Assembly: GCF_015223195.1 (NCBI RefSeq)
Contig: NZ_JADFUA010000001.1
Coordinates: 186,001-250,000 of the forward strand
Direction: 5' to 3'
Source: Chitinilyticum piscinae
Lineage (GTDB): Bacteria; Pseudomonadota; Gammaproteobacteria; Burkholderiales; Chitinibacteraceae
Length of the DNA: 64,000 bases
Positions 1 through 8,182 of the stretch are shown piece after piece (within the stretch, counting starts at the first letter, position 1; every line of letters begins with the position of its first letter). The position numbers and the translations under genes were made by a program. A model generated the notes under the pieces. The model saw only the letters and a list, made by a program, of their open reading frames with translations, searched no databases and was not told the origin of the DNA.

Positions 1-98
1 CTAGCACCGGGAACCGATTCGATACCACGCGCAATCAATTGCGCCATCTGGCGCGTTGCGCCGTGGGTGGAGTAATACAGTACGAGAATTTCAGCCAT
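1..98 (-). CDS. wrbA: WrbA-type flavoprotein, N-terminal fragment cut by the window edge
   Basis: The reverse strand from the ATG at 98 reads MAEILVLYYSTHGATRQMAQ and then IARGIESVPGA up to the window edge. This is the flavodoxin-like FMN-binding start (LVLYYSTHGxT phosphate loop) of the NAD(P)H:quinone oxidoreductase WrbA, a soluble enzyme that reduces quinones by two electrons. Only about 32 residues are present, so length and C-terminal motifs cannot be checked. It is transcribed away from the YihY gene, and the 107 bp between them must hold both promoters. Another flavodoxin-fold protein is possible, but the GATRQMA stretch is typical of WrbA. Confidence 0.8.
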   Translation of the reverse strand, partial: MAEILVLYYSTHGATRQMAQLIARGIESVPGA

Positions 99-205
99 GA
101 GTTACCCGGGGAGTAAGTCTTCGTGCGGCATACACGCAAGCGAAGCGGCCCCTGTGTTGTGCGATGCGCTATTATAGGCGGATTGCCCTGCGGAACCGAA
201 TCACG

Positions 206-1474
206 ATGTCGGACACCCCTTACAGCGTCACCTCAGCTCTGGACTATGCGTTCTGGCAGCGACTGATCGGCTTCGCCCGTTTTGTCGGACGGCGCCTGAT
301 CAATGATCGCTGCCTGCAGACGGCCGGCAGCCTCACTTATACGACGCTGCTGGCCTTCGTGCCGCTATTCACCATCGCCCTGACACTGTTTTCCGCGTTT
401 CCGGTCTTCAATGACTACAGCGGCAAGTTCAAAAGCTTCCTGCTCACCAATCTGGTTCCGGATGCCTCGGGAAAACTGATCGGCGTATACATGCGACAGT
501 TTTCCGATAATGCCGAGCGGCTGACTGCCATGGGGATGATCGGCCTGGTGTTTACCGCCTTGCTGCTGATTTTTACCATCGAGAAAAGCTTCAATGAGAT
601 CTGGGGCATCCGCCGACCGCGCAAATTGCTGGCGCGCACACTGATCTACTGGGCAACACTCACACTTGCACCGCTGTTGATTGGCATCAGCCTGTCGCTG
701 GCCTCCGCACTCAGCAAGCAGGCGGATGTCGGCTGGCTGAATATCGCGCAAATTGCACCCCTGATCCTTGGCTGGGGCACGCTTACCCTCATCTATATCA
801 CCGTGCCGAATTGCTACGTGCCCCGCAGTCATGCCGTGATCGGCGGCGTCGTGACCGGACTACTGCTGGAGCTGATGAAGCAGCTTTTCGGGCTGTATAT
901 CCGTCAGTTCGGCTCATTCAAACTGGTGTATGGGGCCTTTGCCAGCATCCCGATTTTTCTGATGTGGCTGTATGTGTGCTGGGTGATCATTCTGGGCGGC
1001 GCGGTACTGACGGCTTCCTTGTCCTACTGGCACCGCGCAGGCTGGCGCTGGGGGCAGGACCATGGCTCGCGATTCGAACAGGCCATGCACATTCTATCTG
1101 CGCTGGCAGTGGCGCACCGGCACGGCGAAATTTTGCATATCGATCAGCTGCGCCGCAGGGTACAGCTAGGAATCGATGCAACACATGGCTTGCTTGAGCT
1201 GATGGCACCACGCGGCTGGGTCGAGGAAGGCAAAGACGGAGAATGGGTGCTGGCCATCGCGCCTGAACACATCCAGCTGAAGGATGTCTACCAGCTGGTC
1301 GGCAGCAGCCTTGCCAGTGAGAGCGAGCCGGTGCTGTCGTCTATCCTGCAGGAGTGTGCAGCCCCATTGCAGCGCTCGCTGCACTCCTACCTCGATCAGA
1401 GACCGGAGCTTTTCAGCAGCAAGGCTGACGAGATGCAGTCAAACACGGCTGCGTCACAACACAGCGGGAATTAG
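206..1474 (+). CDS. YihY/BrkB-family inner-membrane protein (UPF0761)
   Basis: A 422-residue polytopic membrane protein of the YihY (formerly called RNase BN) family, whose biochemical role is not settled. The family signature [19 protein letters not shown] follows the N-terminal basic segment, and about six hydrophobic segments fill residues 40-290. A soluble C-terminal extension of roughly 130 residues (from about 290) resembles a winged-helix-like tail found in longer proteobacterial members. I chose the ATG at 206 (MSDTPYS); an in-frame ATG at 164 would add 14 basic residues without a better ribosome site. It converges on aroB, and the two stop regions overlap by 4 bp. Confidence 0.85.
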   Translation: MSDTPYSVTSALDYAFWQRLIGFARFVGRRLINDRCLQTAGSLTYTTLLAFVPLFTIALTLFSAFPVFNDYSGKFKSFLLTNLVPDASGKLIGVYMRQFSDNAERLTAMGMIGLVFTALLLIFTIEKSFNEIWGIRRPRKLLARTLIYWATLTLAPLLIGISLSLASALSKQADVGWLNIAQIAPLILGWGTLTLIYITVPNCYVPRSHAVIGGVVTGLLLELMKQLFGLYIRQFGSFKLVYGAFASIPIFLMWLYVCWVIILGGAVLTASLSYWHRAGWRWGQDHGSRFEQAMHILSALAVAHRHGEILHIDQLRRRVQLGIDATHGLLELMAPRGWVEEGKDGEWVLAIAPEHIQLKDVYQLVGSSLASESEPVLSSILQECAAPLQRSLHSYLDQRPELFSSKADEMQSNTAASQHSGN

Positions 1475-2556
1475 TGAGCCCGGCAACCCGCTGCCAGCGC
1501 GTCGCGAACCACCTCGTCGGACAATTCCCCAATGTAGGACTGACCGAGCTTTTCGATCAGGACAAACTTGATTCGCCCCGCATCGACCTTCTTGTCTTGA
1601 GCCATTAGCTCAAGATAGCGATCAGCCCCGAGATCAGGGGCAACAACAGGCAGGCCCGCTTTCTGCAAGAGGCCAACGATGCGGGCCAGTTCCGAATCGC
1701 TCAATGCACCTTGAATGCGGGCGGCATGCGCAGCCATAACCATACCAGCTGCAACCGCTTCGCCATGTAGCCAGACGCCATAGCCCATACCAGCCTCAAT
1801 GGCATGACCGAAGGTATGCCCCAGATTAAGTAGTGCACGCTGACCGGTTTCTTTTTCATCTGCAGCGACGATGCGCGCCTTGTTCTGGCAACTGCGTTCG
1901 ATTGCATACGCCAGGGCAGCCTCATCGCGAGCCATCAATCCATCGATATTGGCTTCCAGCCACTCGAAGAACTCCAGATCATCAATCAGGCCATACTTGA
2001 TGACTTCAGCCATGCCGGCAGAAAACTCACGCTTAGGCAGGGTATCAAGCGCAGCGAGATCGGCGAGCACCAGTTTGGGCTGGTAGAACGCACCGACCAT
2101 GTTCTTGCCCAGAGGATGATTGATCGCCGTCTTGCCGCCAACCGAGGAATCCACCTGTGCCAGCAATGTGGTCGGGATTTGGATGAAGGGCACACCGCGC
2201 TGATACACCGCAGCGGCAAAGCCAGTCATGTCTCCGATGACGCCACCACCCAATGCAATCAGCGTTGTTTTGCGCTCACAGCGGGCTGTGAGCAAAGCAT
2301 CAAAAATAAGATTGAGTGTTTCCCAGGTTTTGTATTGCTCACCATCGGGAAGAATGATCGGAAGAACATTGACACCTCCCTCCTCGAGCTGGCTTTGCAG
2401 CGCAGAAAGATAGAGGGGGGCGACCGTGGCATTGGTGACAATTGCCACACGGGGCTGCGGCAGCAAGGCCTTGATCTGTGCAATACGCCCCAGCGCCCCC
2501 TTGCCAATCAGAATGTCATAGGGGGCGTGATCGATTTCAACTTTTACGGTGCGCAT
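1471..2556 (-). CDS. aroB: 3-dehydroquinate synthase
   Basis: Second enzyme of the shikimate pathway. It converts DAHP to 3-dehydroquinate in the cytosol, using NAD and a divalent metal. The 361-residue length is normal. Visible motifs are the NAD/phosphate-binding loop [19 protein letters not shown] and the metal-binding stretches GHTFGHAIE and HGEAVAAGM. The start is the ATG at 2556 (MRTVKVEI); the upstream TTG at 2562 is less likely. The first 20 bases overlap the end of aroK, so the two are translationally linked, in the aroK-aroB order common downstream of pilQ in beta- and gammaproteobacteria. Confidence 0.97.
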   Translation of the reverse strand: MRTVKVEIDHAPYDILIGKGALGRIAQIKALLPQPRVAIVTNATVAPLYLSALQSQLEEGGVNVLPIILPDGEQYKTWETLNLIFDALLTARCERKTTLIALGGGVIGDMTGFAAAVYQRGVPFIQIPTTLLAQVDSSVGGKTAINHPLGKNMVGAFYQPKLVLADLAALDTLPKREFSAGMAEVIKYGLIDDLEFFEWLEANIDGLMARDEAALAYAIERSCQNKARIVAADEKETGQRALLNLGHTFGHAIEAGMGYGVWLHGEAVAAGMVMAAHAARIQGALSDSELARIVGLLQKAGLPVVAPDLGADRYLELMAQDKKVDAGRIKFVLIEKLGQSYIGELSDEVVRDALAAGCRAH

Positions 2557-3061
2557 GTTCAAGTTCTTTCAAAAGCAGCGAGAGCATGCCCTGTACGGAC
2601 TGCTTGCTGGTATCAACAATCAGATCGGCGGTCGCGCGATAAAGCGGGTCACGTATTGCATGCAGTTCGCGCAGACGCTGCAGTGGGTCTGCTGTCTGCA
2701 GCAGGGGGCGGTTCTTGTCGTGGGCTGTACGCTGATAGAGTTCCTCGGGGGACGCATTCAGGTAGATCACGAAGCCGTGTTTGCGCAACTCGGCACGATT
2801 GGCCGGATCAAGGATCGCACCACCGCCGGTACCCAGCACGATGTCCTGCTTCGTGCATAACTCGGCAATCGTCTCCTTTTCGCGCAGACGAAACCCCGCT
2901 TCGCCCTCGATTTCGAAGATGATCGGGATCTTGACCCCGGTGCGTTCTTCGATCTCGTGATCGGAATCATAAAAGGTTTTGCCGGTCGCTCGCGCCAGCG
3001 CCCTGCCTACTGTCGTCTTGCCAGCCCCCATCAGGCCGACCAAATAAAAATTGCCTGGCAT
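2537..3061 (-). CDS. aroK: shikimate kinase
   Basis: Phosphorylates shikimate with ATP, the fifth step of the shikimate pathway. The Walker A loop [12 protein letters not shown] is near the N terminus, followed by the shikimate-binding [11 protein letters not shown] and GGGAIL motifs and the LID region. Start choice is difficult: in-frame ATGs lie at 3076, 3067 and 3061 and a TTG at 3094, none with a convincing Shine-Dalgarno. I chose 3061 because it gives 174 residues, matching the usual AroK length. The start lies inside a terminator-shaped hairpin (3052-3075). It follows pilQ by about 60 bp and overlaps aroB. Confidence 0.95.
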   Translation of the reverse strand: MPGNFYLVGLMGAGKTTVGRALARATGKTFYDSDHEIEERTGVKIPIIFEIEGEAGFRLREKETIAELCTKQDIVLGTGGGAILDPANRAELRKHGFVIYLNASPEELYQRTAHDKNRPLLQTADPLQRLRELHAIRDPLYRATADLIVDTSKQSVQGMLSLLLKELEHAHRKS

Positions 3062-3075
3062 TTTCATGCCAGGCA
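3052..3075 (-). promoter_or_regulatory. terminator-like hairpin covering the aroK start codon
   Basis: On the minus strand TGCCTGGCAT, loop GAAA, ATGCCAGGCA form a perfect 10-bp stem, directly followed by ATTTTTATTT. This has the shape of a rho-independent terminator, yet its 3' arm contains the preferred aroK ATG (3061). It could attenuate pilQ readthrough or hide the aroK ribosome entry site. The structure is seen directly; its function is inferred. Confidence 0.6.
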
Positions 3076-3090
3076 TTTTAGCGGAAAGCG

Positions 3091-3120
3091 ACAAGCACTG
3101 CAGGCTTCTGCAGTGCTTGT
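3091..3120 (-). terminator. long perfect hairpin after pilQ
   Basis: ACAAGCACTGCAG and CTGCAGTGCTTGT pair perfectly (13 bp) around a 4-base loop, three bases after the pilQ stop codon. No U-run follows directly. It may stabilise the 3' end of the pil message or work together with the U-tailed hairpin 15 bases further on (3052-3075). Confidence 0.55.
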
Positions 3121-3123
3121 GTG

Positions 3124-5184
3124 TTAACGCAGGGTCAATGCACCATCAATAACCTTAGGTGTCAGGAACACCAGCAGCTCGCGCTTCTTGGTAGACGTTG
3201 ACGTATTCTTGAAGAGATTACCCACCCCAGGAATATCGCCAAGCAGAGGCACCTTGGTTACATCCTTAGCTTCTTCAGTGATGTAAATCCCACCGATAAC
3301 AACTGTTCCGCCATTCTCTACTCGGACAATCGTTTCAACTTGCTTGGTATTCAGGAGGCCAAGACGGACATTCTCGAAATTGTCCTTGTTGACTTTGACA
3401 TCCATGATCACGTTTCCATCTGGAGTGATCTGCGGTTTTACTTTCAGGGAAAGCACAGCCTTCTTGAAGGTTGTCGTAGTAGCGCCATTTGGTGCGGTCT
3501 CCGTAAATGCAGCCTCCTGACCTTCTTCAATCTTGGCTTCCTGGCCATCAGCAGTCATCACACGAGGACTAGACACGACCTTCCCAAGCCCATCCGCTTC
3601 CATGGCGGACAATTCCAAGGCCAGCATGCCATCAGAGCCCTTAATCAGGAAGCCCAACGAGGCCGCCGCAAAGTCATTCAAACCAGCCGCTCCAAGATTG
3701 ATTTGTGGTTTACTACCATCGATGGCTGGACCCTTAGCCTTATCGCCACTGACAGTGTCATAATCCTTAGTGGTGATTCCACCGCCGGTTGTAACATCGC
3801 CCTTCCAACCAATACCATGCCACTTGACGCCCAAGTTGCGCGCAAAGCCGTCAGAAGCCTCGACAATTCGCGCCTCAATCATGACTTGGCGAACCGGAAT
3901 ATCCAGCTTCTCCACCACGTCACGAATCTGCTCCAGCTTGGTCGGAATATCCTGAATGATCAGTGTATTAGTACGTTCATCGATCACTGCGCTTCCACGG
4001 GGCGAGAGCAGTTTTTGCTTGTCGTCCTTCAGAATCTTCTCAAAAGCCTCGGCTCGGTGATATTTCAGCCGGAAGTATTCAGTACGTGTGGGTTCAAGCT
4101 CAGAAATTTGCTTCTTGGTTTCAAGCTCCTGCTTTTCCTTCGCGGCAAGCTCATCGCGCGGGGCAATCCAGAGCACATTACCAGACTTACGCATATCCAA
4201 GCCCTTGGCTTGCAGGATGATATCCAGCGCTTGATCCCAAGGCACATCTTTCAAGCGCAGAGTCAATGCACCATTGACCGTGTCGCTCGTAATCACGTTC
4301 ATCCCGGTGAATTCAGCGATGACCTGCAGCACAGTCCGAATTTCAACGTTCTGGAAATTCAGCGACAGTTTTTCGCCCTTGTAATTCTTCTGGCTAGATA
4401 GTGCTGCCTTATCTGCGGAAGCATCGCGAACTTCAATTACAAAGCGATTTTCAGTCTGATACGCGGAGTATTCCCAATTCCCCTTTGGCTCGATGACCAT
4501 TTTCACCTGATCGCCCTGAGCATAGGCATCGACTTTTTGCACCGGAGTACCAAAGTCAGTGACATCCATACGGCGCTCAAGTGCCTTGGCAAGACTGGCC
4601 TTGGAAAAATCCACCAAAAGATTTTTGCCCTGCTGGCGAATATCGATCCCGACATTTGGGCTGGACAAATCCACGACAATTTTGCCCTCGCCATTTGCTC
4701 CGCGACGGAAGTCAATATTCTGGATTGACTCCTTTTTACCAACTGCCTTTGTTTCAGAGAATATTGTTGTCTTAGAAGAAGTCCCAGAGGAAGCTTCGAC
4801 ACTTGCAGCATCTACGACCACCAGCACAGTGTTGCCCTGGGTTTCTGTCGTATATCCAGCCGACTTAGCAAGATTCAGCACGACACGGGTGCGCCCCGAG
4901 CCTTCCGCGATATTCAGCGTGCGAACAGCTGCGCCATTCACTTGAACTGCGTTCTTGCCTGCCTGATTTGCAACATTGGCAAAGTCCAATGCAATGCGCG
5001 GGGGAGCCTTTACCACAAAACTGGTCGGAACAGGTGGCTGCCCAGAAAACGTGAGCTTGACCACTTGGCGCTCAGCTGATTCGGATGTTACATCCACCGC
5101 CGTTAGCGCTGATTGTTCCGCATATACCACAACACTCAGTGCAGATAGCACAAGCAGTCCAAGGTATTTAATCGTTCTGATCAT
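3124..5184 (-). CDS. pilQ: type IV pilus secretin PilQ
   Basis: Outer-membrane secretin ring through which the type IV pilus leaves the cell. The 686-residue precursor has a signal peptide (hydrophobic core LGLLVLSALSVVVYA) and AMIN-like domains in the first third. An STN/N0 domain (about 260-340, LSLNFQNVEIRTVLQVIAEF) and an N1/secretin_N repeat come next. The C-terminal secretin domain ends with the signature VPLLGDIPGVGNLF. It is the last pil gene, and its ATG overlaps the pilP stop (ATGA). Composition is less GC-rich than the genes beyond 13 kb. Confidence 0.98.
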   Translation of the reverse strand: MIRTIKYLGLLVLSALSVVVYAEQSALTAVDVTSESAERQVVKLTFSGQPPVPTSFVVKAPPRIALDFANVANQAGKNAVQVNGAAVRTLNIAEGSGRTRVVLNLAKSAGYTTETQGNTVLVVVDAASVEASSGTSSKTTIFSETKAVGKKESIQNIDFRRGANGEGKIVVDLSSPNVGIDIRQQGKNLLVDFSKASLAKALERRMDVTDFGTPVQKVDAYAQGDQVKMVIEPKGNWEYSAYQTENRFVIEVRDASADKAALSSQKNYKGEKLSLNFQNVEIRTVLQVIAEFTGMNVITSDTVNGALTLRLKDVPWDQALDIILQAKGLDMRKSGNVLWIAPRDELAAKEKQELETKKQISELEPTRTEYFRLKYHRAEAFEKILKDDKQKLLSPRGSAVIDERTNTLIIQDIPTKLEQIRDVVEKLDIPVRQVMIEARIVEASDGFARNLGVKWHGIGWKGDVTTGGGITTKDYDTVSGDKAKGPAIDGSKPQINLGAAGLNDFAAASLGFLIKGSDGMLALELSAMEADGLGKVVSSPRVMTADGQEAKIEEGQEAAFTETAPNGATTTTFKKAVLSLKVKPQITPDGNVIMDVKVNKDNFENVRLGLLNTKQVETIVRVENGGTVVIGGIYITEEAKDVTKVPLLGDIPGVGNLFKNTSTSTKKRELLVFLTPKVIDGALTLR

Positions 5185-5711
5185 TTTTTCTGCTCCGCTT
5201 CATCTAATGGCAGGGTTGTAGTCTGCTCTTTCCAATCACCGCTGCTATCACCAACCAACTCGATCAACGTAACCTCAGTTTCTGAAACCTTAGTCACTCG
5301 GCCAAAATTCTGCCCCATGAAACTACCGGGACTTACCCTGTACAACTCGCCGGAAGGAGTCTTGATCAAGGCCTGAATCAGCCGCCCTCTCTGCATCGTC
5401 CCGACCATCCGCAACTTTTCTAGATCGAAGTTCTCAAGATACTCCTTGGGGCGATTTTGATCTGGCCTGGGACCTCCGGCTTTTTGACGAGCCAACTCCA
5501 TCTTCTTCAAGCTATATGGCTCCACCAAGTCAAACGCGGCGTAGACAAATGGCTCGTACGGCTTTACTTCAGGAAGAGGGTCCACTTTCCCCCGCATCCC
5601 TGCCTCTTGTTCTTTCATCCAGGCACGCAGATCATCCTCATCTCCGCCAAAAAAACAGCCAGATAAAAATAGAATCGGCAAAAGCAATAGACTGAATTTC
5701 AACACTCTCAT
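5181..5711 (-). CDS. pilP: type IV pilus assembly lipoprotein PilP
   Basis: Inner-membrane lipoprotein that links the PilN/PilO alignment subcomplex to the periplasmic domains of PilQ. The 176-residue product has a lipoprotein signal peptide with lipobox LSGC at residues 16-19, a flexible Asp/Glu-rich linker, and a C-terminal beta domain (LEKLRMVGTM to the end) typical of PilP. A strong ribosome site (AAGGAGGGG) precedes the ATG. The stop overlaps the pilQ start by 4 bp, which implies coupled translation. Confidence 0.96.
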   Translation of the reverse strand: MRVLKFSLLLLPILFLSGCFFGGDEDDLRAWMKEQEAGMRGKVDPLPEVKPYEPFVYAAFDLVEPYSLKKMELARQKAGGPRPDQNRPKEYLENFDLEKLRMVGTMQRGRLIQALIKTPSGELYRVSPGSFMGQNFGRVTKVSETEVTLIELVGDSSGDWKEQTTTLPLDEAEQKK

Positions 5712-5720
5712 AGCCCCTCC

Positions 5721-6359
5721 TTACCGCCGACTTTTCTTCTTGGATTCAGCCTCTGCCTGCCGAATACTCTGCAATTCTGCCTCATCGAGCGCTCGATAAG
5801 TATTAACCTTCGCCTTCAAAACCAAACTGGAGTCTTTGTCCTTGCCGGAGAACAACATCAAGTCAGAGATGGTAACAATACGAGGCAACTGAGAGACATC
5901 ACTTACAAATGCAGCTAAATCATGAAACGAACCATTTAACTCAATATCAATCGGCATTTGCGCAAACTCGGCGGTCTTGATCTCAGTAGCAGGCTTAAAC
6001 AGGACAAATTTGAGGCCTCGGCCAACCCCTGCCTGGTTGATATCCTTCAACAGGCTTTCCATGTCCGCCTTACTTGGCAACTGCTTAAGTAGCGCACCAA
6101 AAGTACGCTGAATTTCATCCAGCTGTGCTTTATAGGCCTCCAGATTTATTGCCTGCGATTTTTTCTTGATGAACTCTTCCTTCAACTGTACTTCAGTGAG
6201 CCGGCTTGCATCAATTTCTGCTATTTGGTCACCCCATACAAAATAGTAGCCGGCTCCTACCGTTAGGATAAAAGCAAATGCCAGCGCAACCAACTGCACA
6301 GCAAGAGGCCAATTCGCGACATCCTTCGGATCCAGTCCACGCAACTCATCTAACGTCAT
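5721..6359 (-). CDS. pilO: type IV pilus inner-membrane protein PilO
   Basis: 212-residue bitopic protein of the pilus alignment complex. A short cytoplasmic N terminus with the typical start MTLDELRGLDPKDVANWP is followed by a transmembrane helix (about 24-45). A coiled-coil segment (about 55-110) and a ferredoxin-like periplasmic domain complete it. PilO heterodimerises with PilN, which is encoded directly upstream with a 4-bp ATGA overlap. The highly charged tail AEAESKKKSRR is ordinary for the family. Confidence 0.95.
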   Translation of the reverse strand: MTLDELRGLDPKDVANWPLAVQLVALAFAFILTVGAGYYFVWGDQIAEIDASRLTEVQLKEEFIKKKSQAINLEAYKAQLDEIQRTFGALLKQLPSKADMESLLKDINQAGVGRGLKFVLFKPATEIKTAEFAQMPIDIELNGSFHDLAAFVSDVSQLPRIVTISDLMLFSGKDKDSSLVLKAKVNTYRALDEAELQSIRQAEAESKKKSRR

Positions 6360-6952
6360 TTTTTAGCCCCCCCTTTCTCCAAGGTTGCCGAACCTGAGGC
6401 AACCTCAACCTTGGGCCGCGAAATTTCTACTGAGAGAGTAAAGTCAGAAAGATTACTCGCAACACCTGTACCAGCCTTAACAACCTCAAGCACTGGTTGC
6501 TCGAAAAGCAACGAGTCCGTCAAGTTTTGCATTAGCGAAGAAACTCTGGCATTTGACTGCGTAATACCAGACAGCACAAGCTTCGATCCTGACTGCTTAA
6601 CTTCACGGAGATAAATCCCATCCGGTGTTTGTCGAGCAAGTTGATCCATCAACCGGACAGCTTCAGTGCGGTTATTTTGCAATCGCTCAATAATGCTTTT
6701 CTTTACCAGCATTGCCTGTTTTTCAGTTTTCAGCTTATCAATTTCAGCTATTTGCTGATCAAGTCGCTGATTTTCTGCACGGAGGAGGTCATTTCGCGCA
6801 TTCTGAGAGTCAAGTCGTGCAGCAAGCACCAAAAACCCGAGCAATACAACAGCACCAGCGGCAATGACTGAAAACACCATCATTCCAATAAAACGCCGCT
6901 GCTTTGCAAGCTTTTTTTGCTCACGATGGGGCAATAAGTTAATTCGAATCAT
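6356..6952 (-). CDS. pilN: type IV pilus inner-membrane protein PilN
   Basis: 198 residues, starting with the invariant PilN motif MIRINLLPHREQKK, whose INLLP peptide is the part that docks into the PilM groove. A transmembrane helix (about 22-46), a coiled coil and a small periplasmic ferredoxin-like domain follow. Stop and start codons overlap with pilM upstream and pilO downstream (ATGA at both), so all of pilMNOPQ except the 9-bp pilO-pilP gap is translationally coupled. Confidence 0.96.
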   Translation of the reverse strand: MIRINLLPHREQKKLAKQRRFIGMMVFSVIAAGAVVLLGFLVLAARLDSQNARNDLLRAENQRLDQQIAEIDKLKTEKQAMLVKKSIIERLQNNRTEAVRLMDQLARQTPDGIYLREVKQSGSKLVLSGITQSNARVSSLMQNLTDSLLFEQPVLEVVKAGTGVASNLSDFTLSVEISRPKVEVASGSATLEKGGAKK

Positions 6953-8023
6953 GCTGGGTCAAACCTCCGCATCGCAAGCCCACACGCAATCAATAAAGAA
7001 GGGGCATCCAGTTGCACCTGCTTGCTACGTACCTTGCCTGTTGACATGCTAAAGAACGGATTGGCACGCATCGTGCTGGCAACTTGGGTGCGGCTAGAAA
7101 CTGCCTCATCCAATCCATGGATAACACTACAACCGCCTGCGAGCAGAATGTGATCTACAGAATTGAAGTTACTGGATGTATAGAAGAATTGGAGCGAGCG
7201 AGACACCTCAAGAGCCAGCGTATCCATGAAGGGTTGCAGGACATCCGGCTCGTAATTTTCCGGCAGCCCACCTTGGCGCTTGGCCTGCTCTGCCTCCTCG
7301 AAAGACATATTGAATTTACGCTGGATTTCCTGGGTCAGTTGGTTGCCTGCATAGGCCTGGTCACGGCTGTAGATCGATTGCCCATTCTTGAAGACATTCA
7401 TATGAATAGCGGTAGCACCGATATCCACTAGCGCAACAACCTGCCCTTCGCCCCCCCCCCGGCAACTGGGAGCTCATCAATTCAAAGGCCGACTGAGCTG
7501 CAAAGGACTCAACATCCAGCACTGAAGGCTTAAGTCCAGCCATTTCGATGGCAGTGACCCTCTCATCGACCTTGTCTTTCTTTGCTGCGGCGATCAGGAC
7601 TTCATCCTCATCGGGCTGTACGGCTGACGGTCCCAGCACCTGAAAGTCCAAGTTGACTTCGTCCAGCGAAAAGGGGATGTACTGGTTTGCTTCCGTCTCG
7701 ACCTGCATCTCCAGTTCCCGCTCAGTCATTTTCCCGGGAACCAGAATTTTCTTGGTAATCACGGCCGCAGGTGGCAGAGCTACAGCCACGTTGCGCACCT
7801 TGCTGCCAAGCATTTTCCAAGCCTTGCGCACAGCTTCTGCGACAGCATCTTGATTAGTTATGTTGCCATCAACCACAGCGTCTTTCGGCAAAGGCTCAAT
7901 GTGGTAGCGATCAAGACTGAAGTTTTTGCCTACTTGGCTCAACTCCACCATTTTGACAGCAGACGAGCTGATGTCCACCCCGATAAGCGGCGGCGCCTTC
8001 GCCTTTAGGAATTCGTGGATCAA
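6949..8023 (-). pseudogene. pilM: type IV pilus ATPase-like protein PilM, frameshifted at a G10 tract
   Basis: PilM is the actin-like cytoplasmic protein that binds the PilN N terminus. The N-terminal part (APPLIGVDISSSAVKMVEL, then the LDVESFAAQSA region) is in one frame down to about 7461. The rest (VVALVDIGATAIHMNVF to RFDPA) is in another. The switch falls on a run of ten G on the coding strand (C at 7451-7460). With nine G the protein reads LPGGGEGQVVALVDIG without a break. This is either a sequencing error, a real lesion or a phase-variable tract. The start is probably the TTG at 8023, which has AAAAGGGG upstream; a TTG at 8053 lacks one. Confidence 0.9.
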
Positions 8024-8112
8024 CTTTGCAGCCCCTTTTCTAATCTGTATCAAAAAAATGCTAACAGCGCACTTGAGCCTATGTAAAGCAAGGTAGACAA
8101 GGGCAGTTAATT

Positions 8113-8140
8113 TTGCAACAGCACTGGAATCCCGTACATT
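8113..8140 (+). promoter_or_regulatory. possible sigma-70 promoter of the PBP1A gene
   Basis: TTGCAA (8113-8118) and TACATT (8135-8140) are separated by 16 bp and lie 43 bp before the PBP1A ATG in the 159-bp divergent region shared with pilM. Both hexamers are imperfect matches, so this is only a candidate. Confidence 0.3.
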
Positions 8141-8182
8141 GGTATCCTGCTGCAGTTCAACCGACTGGTTTTCCGGAATACG

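Noticed and set aside
2116-2922. Plus-strand frame opposite aroB/aroK
   Set aside because: It is antisense to two core enzymes, with no ribosome site or motif.
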